Below, piece by piece: positions 1-9,284 of a stretch of 64,000 nt of DNA. Source of the DNA: Tetracladium setigerum. Taxonomy: Eukaryota > Ascomycota > Leotiomycetes > Helotiales. The first letter of the stretch is position 1; the number at the start of each line of letters is the position of its first letter. The notes under the pieces were generated by a model, which did no database searches, had not been told where the DNA came from, and saw nothing but the letters and a program-made list of their open reading frames with translations. A program made the translations under genes and the position numbers. Location of the stretch: contig PZJY01000003.1 in NCBI GenBank assembly GCA_031472005.1, positions 2,294,001 through 2,358,000 on the forward strand. The letters are read 5' to 3'.

Positions 1-840
1 TAGATGTGAAGTTGAATGGCGATGCTCCTTCGGCGACGCCAATGCCAATATCTAACAAATCTATCGGTAAATGATCGATAGTGTAATCTTGGCTACTAAC
101 AGGTCCCATTGCGCGAGTCTGGTCGAATCCACCGATATTCAAGGACCCAGGTATTCCCATAGCAGCAGAGCCAATGTGCATGCCATAGGAATTCGAAGGG
201 GCCATCCCTTGTTGGACAAGCGCACTTGTGAGAAGAGTACCATTCCACCGTGGATTTGGGGGAAGTGTTGCCATGACTGATTGGCACTTGGAGCTCCCAG
301 ACCCAACTTTCCAATCTGCACGGGATAGGCTGTCCCATCTGGAAGCTTCTCGTTTGCTCCAGAGATCACCAACATGTCGAAGTTCTGCACCACGGCGGTG
401 TACTCGTTCCCAGAAATTCCGTTCAGCATCTTGATTCCAACAGTATCAAACATCCAATTGGCACTCCCAGTCAGAGACGCCAAAGCGCCTACAGTATCTG
501 CCATGGCTGAATTGTCCAGTTTGCCAGTTTGCCCAATTTGGAATGTGGTGTTCGATTTGGAGGCGTCGTAGAAACCGGCACGTTTGGCAACATCGCACGC
601 AACTCCATTTGCACATACGCTCGGTGCTAGGACGTTCGACATCCATGATCCCCCAGGGAGGAGATCAACGGGTTGAGGGGGAGTTCCAATCGAGACAGTG
701 ACTGCCTGCCATGGTCCGTCTGGTCCATATGATTTCGAGGACCATTGAACTGCTTGGGGGAGTGCGTCGGCTGCAAGAGTGAATGTGATAGCGAAACACA
801 GAAGCAATAATTTAAAAACAGGATAGACACAGAATGCCAT
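1..840 (-). CDS. Aspartic-protease-like secreted protein (family A1), 3' end outside window, one frame break
   Basis: This is a pepsin-like fold protein, probably secreted and probably without protease activity. The chosen ATG at 840 gives a signal peptide at about residues 1-24 (KLLLLCFAITFTLA). The A1 start SIGTPPQPVDL follows at about residue 50, but where active enzymes have D-T-G-S this protein has PGGSW (about 62-66), so the first catalytic Asp is missing. The region from GLGAP through SYGMHIGSA to GSLNIGGFDQTR is typical of fungal A1 relatives. The frame changes near 265-290: the N-terminal part reads in one frame to SANQSW, while TLPPNPRWNGTLL onwards reads in another, as if one base were lost. 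The gene runs off the left edge, so the second catalytic region cannot be judged. A true pseudogene is possible, but the intact sequence on both sides argues against it. Confidence 0.7.
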
Positions 841-1585
841 TGTAACGATAAGATTTGTCAATGAAGAAGACTTCCTGCCAAAAAGCAGAAAGAAGGTTCG
901 TTCAACAGATGGGAGAGAAACAGAATTGGAAAAGAACGTAGAGGCATAGCAACAGTGTTGGGAACAATGAACTCAAGGGGGGTGGTTGGATGAGGCATAT
1001 CATTCAGGGGGAGATGGGGAGTTGTTTGATTGCAAACCCTGTAACAAATATGGGGAGTGTGTGAGGGCGCTTCCTGCTGCCAAAGGAGAGGCTCAAGATA
1101 ATTGAAAAACCAACAAAAATCAATGACCTTGCCATCGATCGGCCCACCCAGAGACGGCCACATCAAGACTTCTTGAGGTTTTAAAAATTAACATTGGAAT
1201 GACGTGGGAATCAGCGAAACTTCATGCTGGAAGGCCACAGTGTAGATACCTATATGTTTCAAAGTAGTAGAAATATGTAAGAAGCAAATATCAGAGGAAC
1301 GACGAGATGCTCTCGACACGTTCTCCGCTGCCAAGAATCACGGACTCTGCCAAGGCGGATATGTCCATCAACCCCTGGCACCATGTGTCGGTCATCCGTT
1401 TCGCCAGCCGCCAGGTCCAGCCGCCAGCCGCCGTCATTCATGTGGGAAGCAGCTCTCCATCCCTTTTCTATGCTCGAACCTTGCGACAGCCGCTTTATGA
1501 TGTCGTGATAATTATGGCTTCAACACACAACTCAAAGATAGCACTGTCAAACCTTTGCCCTTGAATATATTATTCGCAGCGCGCA
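841..1585. other. Gene-free stretch, 745 bases
   Basis: This lies between the divergent protease-like gene and the O-fucosyltransferase-like gene and presumably holds both promoters. The open frames here lack convincing starts and protein-like composition. I see no RNA gene or repeat. Confidence 0.5.
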
Positions 1586-2923
1586 ATGGTTGTCCAACTT
1601 CCACATCGACGATATGCCACCCTTGCCGTCATTACTCTCATAGGCATCTGGCTCTGGTTTGCGCTCGATCGATTGTATACATTTCCCACCCATCTCACAT
1701 GGAACTCCAACTCGAGCCAACACCCTCCTCCCGAACAATTCGCAGAAGTTCCCGATATCTTCGACTTCCCCCCAGTCGACTCCGAATCCATCAAGAGCAT
1801 CTGCGGCGATACACAATGGAATGCCAGTGTGGTATTCACCTGCGATAAATCGGTCGGTGGAGTTGGAAACATTCGGAACTCGATTTTAAACTGCGTTCGT
1901 TATGCTATATCTGCAGGCGCAAGTCTAGTTATTCCTAGCATTGTGTTGCGAGACAGCTCAGACATTTCCAAAATCAGGACGGGAGAGACGACGGACTTGT
2001 CCTACATGTTCGACACCCAACACTTTTTGGATTCGTTACGGCTTTCATGTCCTTCGCTGCAAATCCATTCTTCAAAAGCTGCCATCAAAGACTTCAGCAA
2101 CACGCACGATACCCTTCAACTTCTACCAGAGAGCGTGGTCAAACACGTTCCGTCTACAGGACTGTCACAGCCGGCAGAATGGCGTAGCCAATTCTACACA
2201 TGGCTACAACCTTATTCCAGACCCAGCTCGACAGGTCCTTACGTAGTCGAGTTGCAACGCTCATATCTCCAATATCCCATTTACTCTGACGGCGAAGGGT
2301 TCGCCCATACCTTTGGATCCATCCTCAAATTTCGTTCAGACGTACGCATACTCGCATCCAAAACCCTTCAAGGTCTTGCCGACACCTACGCCCTCGCTCC
2401 TGATTTATCCCAAGACATCCTTCCAAACACATTCTTCGGAGCACATCTTCGAACCGAAAAAGACGCAGTTGAAGGTTGGCCTGCACCAGATTGGGTATAT
2501 TCTCGCTTTGAGACCCAATCGCGAATTTATCTCGAGCAAGCGCCACGCTCTAATTCCCCCGTCATCTATGTCGCGTCGGGGGACCTCGATGAAGTTGCAA
2601 AATTCGCTCATAATGCCTCCACCACGCCGGAGAAATTCGCTGTAACCACGAAATTTGATCTGCTCAAAGGCAGTGACCTGAAAGAATTGAAAAGCTTGAA
2701 GTGGGATCAGCAAGGTCTGGTGGATTATCTGGTGATGTTGAAAGCGTCTGATTTTGCGGGAATTGGGCACTCGAGTTTTGCGTGGAATATTGCGTTGAAG
2801 AGACATCTATTTGCAAAGGAGAAGAAGCATTTGGATGGCCCGCAGATGTTGAGTGATGAGTTGAGCCAGATTTATGGGCTAATCAGGGGGTATCCGGAGT
2901 ATGCGGCTTGTTTGTGGCCTTGA
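1586..2923 (+). CDS. O-fucosyltransferase-like type II membrane glycosyltransferase, 445 aa
   Basis: This is probably a Golgi or ER glycosyltransferase. Residues about 11-27 form one hydrophobic segment after a short basic N-terminus, the layout of a type II membrane enzyme. The luminal part begins with a GGVGNIRNSI segment resembling the nucleotide-sugar loop of protein O-fucosyltransferase relatives. HLRTEKD at about 287-293 sits where that superfamily has its HLR(R)GD motif. A late segment, SDFAGIGHSSFAWN (about 387-400), matches the conserved F-x-G-x-x-S-S-F motif. The gene is a single exon, starts at the first in-frame ATG and shows no frame breaks. The family call rests on these three motifs. 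The acceptor substrate is unknown, and a divergent GT of another GT-B family is the main alternative. Confidence 0.6.
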   Translation: MVVQLPHRRYATLAVITLIGIWLWFALDRLYTFPTHLTWNSNSSQHPPPEQFAEVPDIFDFPPVDSESIKSICGDTQWNASVVFTCDKSVGGVGNIRNSILNCVRYAISAGASLVIPSIVLRDSSDISKIRTGETTDLSYMFDTQHFLDSLRLSCPSLQIHSSKAAIKDFSNTHDTLQLLPESVVKHVPSTGLSQPAEWRSQFYTWLQPYSRPSSTGPYVVELQRSYLQYPIYSDGEGFAHTFGSILKFRSDVRILASKTLQGLADTYALAPDLSQDILPNTFFGAHLRTEKDAVEGWPAPDWVYSRFETQSRIYLEQAPRSNSPVIYVASGDLDEVAKFAHNASTTPEKFAVTTKFDLLKGSDLKELKSLKWDQQGLVDYLVMLKASDFAGIGHSSFAWNIALKRHLFAKEKKHLDGPQMLSDELSQIYGLIRGYPEYAACLWP

Positions 2924-4086
2924 TACCCATGGCCTTCTCTCTTTTTTTGGACAAGGGCGATCATAAGGCGGGCCAGGGAGTATTTCCTTGGGTACAAGGG
3001 AGGAGTTTAAGGATTTAAGATTTCCTGGGATGTGCTCCGGCACGTTTATAAGCACTAATAGAATTTAGAACTTATATAATCTAGTTTCAATAACAAGAAA
3101 TTAATCATGTCGAGAAAAATAGAGATATTTTTACTTACTTTTAAATTTCAAAAAATCTATATTAAGTAAGAGCCTCAGGTATAATATCAGCCAGTCATAT
3201 ATACAGTTGTTTGCAGAAGCGGCTTCCTCTCCGTGTGCGGCTGCTAGAACTTGTACCTCGCTCTTGACCAGCGTCCCTGCCCAGTCTAATCAAATATGGT
3301 TAAGCGTATGGCACTCATTCGTGTCACTTGACGAGGCTCTGTATCATTCAGGTGTACTTCAAATACGGATAAGAATTAGTCTCTTTGTCATAGTCGTACT
3401 GTAGTGTCTCATCTTCAGCGTCATGGTTCTGAACTAAGCACAACCTAATTCATGACTTGGCAATTGATGAGAAGCTCAAGAATCGTCAAATGGCTAATCT
3501 TGCTGAGGGCAGTGGGCATTCGATCTAAGCAATATGCTCAAACCTTTAGTATTTTGAGGTTTCCAAAGCTCCTCCAAACGGTACCGGAAGGCCTGGGTCT
3601 ATTATGCTGTCCATATTTTTTGAAGCTCTACGTGAACACCTCCTCGAGCCCGGAAGAGATGGCAGTCTTCTTATGGGACGAATTCTGTCAGATGCTGCGG
3701 TAAGAGAGCATGTGAATGGTGGGCAAAGTACGTATTCAGAAGTCTAAGGATCTAAGCTACATACAGGTGGCAGAGTGAGAATATATTCAAGAGTGGGAAG
3801 TTAAAGGTGCCTTGAAACATGCCAAAAAAAAGAAGAGCGTTGCCCTACTACATATGATCTTCGACTGAAAAATTCGAAGTCCTCGTAACAACACCTAGAA
3901 TCAACAAGGCTCTAAAGACGATGTCTTGGTCGAAAAAGGCAGCTCCCCGAGTTGCAAAAGAGCGAATTCCAGATCTACGAGATGTCTACCCCCATGATCT
4001 ATCAGACTTTCCTTCCGTTACCTCGTATACTTTGACTCACAATGATCCATCGTCTATCTGTCGGACTGCTTAAACAAAGTTTGTTG
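2924..4086. other. Gene-free, partly AT-rich stretch
   Basis: 3060-3190 is AT-rich. 3260-3305 holds one copy of a diverged repeat whose inverted partner lies at about 7530-7575. Open frames at 3207-3703 are short and start from non-ATG codons or lack recognisable motifs. I see no gene. Confidence 0.5.
3260..3305 (+). repeat. Diverged inverted repeat, left copy
   Basis: About 46 bases match the reverse complement of about 7530-7575 at 35 of 46 positions, sharing the core ending TTAAGCG. Nine of the eleven differences are transitions, as expected after RIP-type mutation or long decay. The copies face each other across the HET-repeat-ankyrin gene. The alignment was made by eye. Confidence 0.4.
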
Positions 4087-7000
4087 CTACATATCGATTT
4101 CAAGTTTGCCGGTTCCAGTAGCTGCCTTCTTCGATCGCTTGTCCTGCGTTATGGACCCGTGCCTGGTGAGCATGGCTATTATACTGGTCCGACGATGAAA
4201 CTGAGCGATAGAGAGTGGTGATCTGCCGTCTTTGTCGGTGTAATTTGGTTCAGCACCATGGTCCAGGAGTAACCGCACCACTTCAGACCAACCATTCTCT
4301 GCAGCACGAAACAATGGAGTCTGCCCAGCTGTGCTCCGCACATTCACATCAACAGCATTCGTGGCAAGAAGAACCGCGACCACTTCTTCATACCTTGATG
4401 CTGATGCTCTCCACAAAGGGGTTACCCCGCGGATATCTCGCTTGTCAGGAGGAACGCCGCCAGTGACAAGTTGACGAACAGTTGCAGCATCTCCAAGTCC
4501 GGCGGCAATGTAGAGGCGCGAGATATTAAGCCATTGCTCTTTGTCACTGCCAATGCCACCCCACTGATCGAGGAGACCAAGGACTGCTTGTTGACCACTA
4601 GTAGCAGCTGCCTCAATCACTCCGACAGTAACTTTAATGCTAATAGTTCGATGAAGCATTTGAAGCACCTGACAACCACTATGCCCGTTAGATGCTGCCT
4701 CTTTAAGCACTTCTTCAGTGATCTTGAATTCGTCACGGCACTGGTCGAGAAGCAGTACCATCAGCTTCTCGCCACTACCCCAGTCCCAGCTGCTGCCTTA
4801 AGTACTTCTTCAGTGATCTTGACTTCGTCACGGCACTGGTCGAGAAGCAGTCCCATCACCTTCTCGCCGCTACTCCAGTTCCCAGCTGCTACCTTAAGTA
4901 CTTCTTTAGTGATCTTGACTTCGTCACGGCACTGGTCGAGAAGTAGTGCCATTATCTCCTTACCACTACGCTCGTTCCCAGCTGCTGCTATAACCACTTC
5001 TTCAGTGATCTTGACTTCGTCACGGCACTGGTCGAGAAGTAGTGCCATTATCTCCTTACCACTATCCCTATTCCTAGCTACTACCATAACCACTTCTTTA
5101 GTAATCTTAACTTCGTCACGGCACTGGTCGAGAAGCAGTACCATCACCTCCTTTGCCCTACTCCGGTTCCCAGCTATTACCTTAATTACTTCTTCAGTGA
5201 TCTTGACTTCGTCACGGCACTGGTCGAGAAGCAGTGCTATTACCTCCTTACCACTACGCTCGTTCCCAGCTGCTGCTATAACCACTCCTTCAGTGATCTT
5301 GACTTCGTCACGGTACTGGTCGAGAAGCAGTCCCATCACCTTCTCGCCACTACCCAGTTCCCAGCTGCTGCCTTGACCACTTCTTCAGTAACCGAGATGT
5401 TGTCCCTTTTCAACTCTAATAAAATCGCTAGAATTTCTTTATCAAGTGAAATTGCAACCTGGGCCACGTCTTTTTCTGTGATCTCGACGTTGTCTCTTAT
5501 TCGAACTGGTAGACTTGCTATCCTCTCTTGAGTCACTCCTCTTGGAGTCCTTTGACATATGTAGGTTGAAGCCAGGTTGGCTATACTGCTCAGCGTATCT
5601 TGATGGTCCACCCCTTGCACACGCTTTCTTGTTTGTATCACTTGCAAAAACAGATCTTCTGCCTTTTTCCACTTCCGTTGACTCATATATACCAACCCGA
5701 GACCCTCCATGCCTGCTAGTGTGTGGAGATTCTCTTTCCCATATGCTCCCTCACAGCTTTCTGTTGCTTCTTGGAGCATTTTTTCTGCCGCTTCATGCTC
5801 CTTCGAGTCCCCTAAGGCTAGGGCCACGTCACACAACCGGGCCGCTTTGCTCGAAGCTGTATCTAAATATCCTGGCACCAAGTAATTTATCTCAACCGAA
5901 CTTTCGAATATTGCTTGATTTTGCAAATTTCCCTGAGACTTTTCCCAGTTCCAGACGAGTAGAAAGTCACGCGTGAAGCTTTTCGCTGAAGCCGAAAGTT
6001 CTTGACGCTCAATATATCCGCTCTCGCTTCGTACGGACTGCCGAAGAGTAACTGCAATCAGAATTATAGTAAAATGATCCTTGTATGCTCGAATGATAGT
6101 TGGTTTTGAAGCCCCTTGTAGAAGACAGACGAAGTCTCGATTCCAGACGGACTTTGCCGAGGCCTGGAGAGTCCATCGAGTGCCGTACTCCTTCTTGTAC
6201 TCCATGGACATAGGGTTATTGTTGAAAACTACCTTCACGTGCTGTCTGTCATACCGAGCACTGCCATCCGCTACTGAGGACACCTGGCCAAGGATACAAC
6301 CCTTGCTCTTGATTACTGCTATCTCCCTCTTGTCCCAAGTTTCTACAGATATGTCACTAAAAAGAACAAATTTGACAAGTCGTTGCAAGAGTATCTTCCA
6401 TGGGACCGTGTAGTCAGGCGACAAGCCGGCCGCGTTGGGATCATCAGAACTCATGCCGAGCAAGGCATACACCATGTCGTGGGTATTAGTAGCCTCACGG
6501 GTATGGTACATATCTATTAGCTCTCCTAGAGAGAGTCCGCCTGATGGACTCGATGTAAATTTCGGCCGGAAGGTTGCTCCCCTTATCAGGTAAATTACTG
6601 AACGGATCAGATTTTGCAACTCTGGATGAGCATAGGAAAGCCCTAGTTTGCCGAGACCCGAGAAGAAGGCATAGCCGTTTATCTCTGTAGAGCCATACAT
6701 GACTAGAATACTTCGAGCGACGGCAACCTCCTGAAGCACCTAAGTTGATTCTTCTTAGTAATTTCTACAGATATCTTTAATCATTTTCTTACTTACCCAG
6801 ATACGCCGAAACCACGGTTGTTTAAGCAGTTGAAGAATTGCTTTCTGACTCTTTTCGCTCTTCGATGAAGTCGTGGACTCATCTTCTGCAGCAATACGTA
6901 TATCTTCGAGCGCTTGATCGTTATCTTCTGCCGGCTCTCCAAGATAAACGAGTACACGGTTGGCTTGACCATAGATCTTCGCCATTGACTGAATCTGGCG

Positions 7001-7333
7001 TTCTTTCTCTTTCTCATCTTCTTGGTTGATGCAAACAAAATCTATCCATATGATTCGTTCAAAAGAGCGATCTCGAAGACGAGATAGCGCTGCATGGAGG
7101 TTTGCTGTGATGGGCAATTTATGCTTGTCTATAGAGATAGACTCGGGTGTTTCCGGACTACCCCATACGTAGGATAAAGCCTCATACAGGTGGGTTCCTT
7201 TCCTCGATTCCTGTAAAGAGTACTCAGAGAGTTCGCATTGTATCGGAGCAGTCTCATCACTATGTGGCATCAGGCGAAGTAAGCGAATACTGTCAGACCT
7301 TGGGGAAAGCGGAGAAAAACGATAGTGAGACAT
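4087..7333 (-). CDS. HET domain - TPR - tandem 32-residue repeats - ankyrin protein, two frame breaks
   Basis: This is a heterokaryon-incompatibility type recognition protein. The ATG is at 7333. A 57-nt intron at 6740-6796 (GTAAGT...TTAG) splits the HET domain, whose motifs LYEALSYVWG (about 49-58) and IIWIDFVCINQ (about 94-104) are clear. After it come two TPR-like helical pairs (about residues 490-590). Then follow about eight copies of a 32-residue unit (LLLDQCRDEVKITEEV type) and four ankyrin repeats ending at 4087. Most repeat units are spaced exactly 96 bases apart, but the first and last intervals are 95 bases. Those two losses (near 5346-5362 and 4771-4790) split the gene into three frames. 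Restoring both makes the coding length exactly 1064 codons including stop. It could be a real pseudogene, an assembly artefact, or a naturally unstable array. Confidence 0.8.
4700..5400 (-). repeat. Tandem array, about eight 96-bp units coding a 32-aa repeat
   Basis: Anchor points of the conserved GATC-TTGACTTCGTC block occur at 4720, 4815, 4911, 5007, 5103, 5199, 5295 and 5390, giving spacings of 95, 96, 96, 96, 96, 96 and 95. Units are nearly identical in DNA, differing mainly in the linker codons. This indicates concerted evolution or recent duplication. The unit encodes two helices per repeat. Confidence 0.9.
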
Positions 7334-8370
7334 AGCATAGGTATGGTTTACAGAAACTCGAACAAGACTATGTTGGATTGTTGTGAAGCGGTATGGTGCC
7401 TATGGTGGGTATGGTGCGTTTGGTGTTATCATCACAAAAAATGGGCCGGACAGCTGTTGGGTTGTAATTAGTGGAAAAGCTGTGCAAGGCTGGCGCGCCC
7501 TCCACTCGGCCACCAACACCACCTCTCGACGCGCTTAACTGTATTTGGTTAGACCAGGCTGGAACCCTGGCTAAAAGCAAGATAATAGTTTAAGTCGTTA
7601 TACGGAAGGGGAAACCGGTTTTGCAAGCGACTGTAGCTAAGAAATAAATTCAATACTATAGCAAGGGCAGGTAGAGACAAGCACTACAGATTGTAAATAT
7701 AATAAAGTTACAATATATCAGTTCCTAACTAAATACTATCCTGTGGCACCTAAAGGTTACTATCGAGCTAATAGAAAAAAAACCAGACATTGCACTAATT
7801 ACAATTTATAAGTAACATTAAAGAATTCTTATAAGAGAAGAGAAATTCGTAGAAGAACAAAGAGAAAATTTCCGAGCTCTCTTTACCATTTGCTCTTTAT
7901 TACCTAGACAAATATGCAATAGAGACACAGTAGAAGGCGAAGTTAGTGTCGTTGTTTCTGAGTTAACTGGGGGTTTGAGTTAATTATTTTTAATAAGGTC
8001 CACTTCCGGAGTACTGTGGCTGTGCACCCGACGACCCCAAGGTACCTCCGCCGCTAGTGCGTAAAGCAGATTCTTGCCTTCTGTGCTCCATGCCTTACAG
8101 TATTGTACAGTAAGGTTCGAAAGCGGCTTCAGTTCGGAACATTCAATGGTTTCATTTTGACCCATATTCAACCACTGTTCTGCATGTCAAGTGTAATTCT
8201 GCCTGAGGATTTAACCCTGAATCGCCAGATGCTGACCTAAATTCTGCCTAAGAATTGGAATAAACACTAATGGCCTGTGCGGCTGTGCGGCTCACGTTAT
8301 CCATTCACCTTTGCTTCAACGTCAGGCTGCACTCACAAGACTAGCGTTTCTTACTTCCTCTATCGCCACA
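7334..8370. other. Gene-free, AT-rich stretch
   Basis: This is upstream sequence of the HET gene, AT-rich from 7600 to 7980. It holds the right copy of the diverged inverted repeat at about 7530-7575. The open frames at 7368-7580 and 7980-8171 have no recognisable domain. Confidence 0.5.
7530..7575 (-). repeat. Diverged inverted repeat, right copy
   Basis: This is the reverse-complement partner of 3260-3305, about 76 percent identical over 46 bases, with mostly transition differences. See the left copy. Confidence 0.4.
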
Positions 8371-8520
8371 ATGTCTCTGCTGGATCTTCCAACTGAGTTT
8401 CCGATATCGATCATCCCCGATCACGTATAGATTGAGAGAGCTGTCGAAGATATTCGTTGTGGGTGGATGAAAGGTTCGAGGCAGTAGGAGCCCCGCTGAG
8501 CTTCATTAGTTCTCGGATGA
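8371..8520 (+). pseudogene. F-box protein remnant
   Basis: An ATG at 8371 reads MSLLDLPTE, the common start of fungal F-box proteins (usually followed by LLLSI). The frame stops after 19 codons at 8430. The expected next F-box segment, LRELSKIFVV, is present immediately downstream in a second frame, and RFEAVGAPL in a third. The order of pieces matches an F-box N-terminus, but three frames are needed and no longer coding region follows. I read this as a decayed gene start. It could also be a gene with missing bases, though no C-terminal part is visible. Confidence 0.4.
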
Positions 8521-9284
8521 TGTCCCTCAATCTGTGGTCAACCGGTACCCCGAGAACGGACATGATTCTTTGGTCGGTTATGTGTCAGTGGATGAAGTTA
8601 CCCAAACGCGCTCGGTGGAGGATGGAAGCAGTGAATATTGTACTTGCGCGTCGAATTCGTGAGGCATAGAATGTCAGGAAGAGACATTGTCTTTGTTGTT
8701 ATACCGGAAGATGTTTGGATCTATGGGTTTTGGCCATGTCACATGATTAGCGCCTTTGGGCCTTAGGTTGAAGGGTGGAGAGGCAGCATAAATCAGTTGT
8801 GTAGGTACCTGCCGAAATTGGCAGTCAAATCACCAAAATCTAGAGAATAATAGTAGAATGGTCTTGAGCACAGAGCTCCAAACAGACGCATCCTCTCTGC
8901 ATGTGCAGGTGTTCATCAATCAACCAGTCCTTGTTTGTCATTCCTTACTGTGTTGTTTAACTCACTTTGCATTTTACTTTTCTTCTTCGGTACAAAAAAC
9001 AATCTTCGGGAGGAGGCAATTTTACAACAATTTAGGCCTTTGCATATCAATATCGAAGGAGAGTTGAGGCGCTCTAAATCAAGGGGAGAGGATTCTTAAA
9101 CCAGTGCAAAGTATTCTATCTAAAAGGAGAAGCAACTCATTCACCAGTGAGTGGGTGCCATCATTGATCAAGTAAGGAAAGAGCGACCTACAGTCCCGAT
9201 TTCCCCATTCTAACGAAACTGACTCTAAGGTGAGTAATGAAATGGCCCTCCGACCAAAAACAGAGAAAAGAACAACTCCCACGC
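8521..9284. other. Gene-free stretch
   Basis: This lies between the F-box remnant and the 3' end of the HET-like gene. The open frames at 8858-9067 and 9079-9288 carry no known motif. I see nothing else. Confidence 0.5.

Noticed and set aside
858..1166. 102-codon minus-strand frame upstream of the protease-like gene
   Set aside because: No motif; lies in the likely promoter and 5' UTR.
4471..5376. 301-codon plus-strand open frame with regular SSVILTSSRHWSRSS repeats
   Set aside because: It is the antisense shadow of the 96-bp array of the HET-ANK gene; the repeat periodicity comes from that gene.
4700..5400. Programmed ribosomal frameshifting in the repeat array
   Set aside because: No slippery heptamer or pseudoknot-like context is evident at either break, and similar single-base losses occur in unrelated genes.
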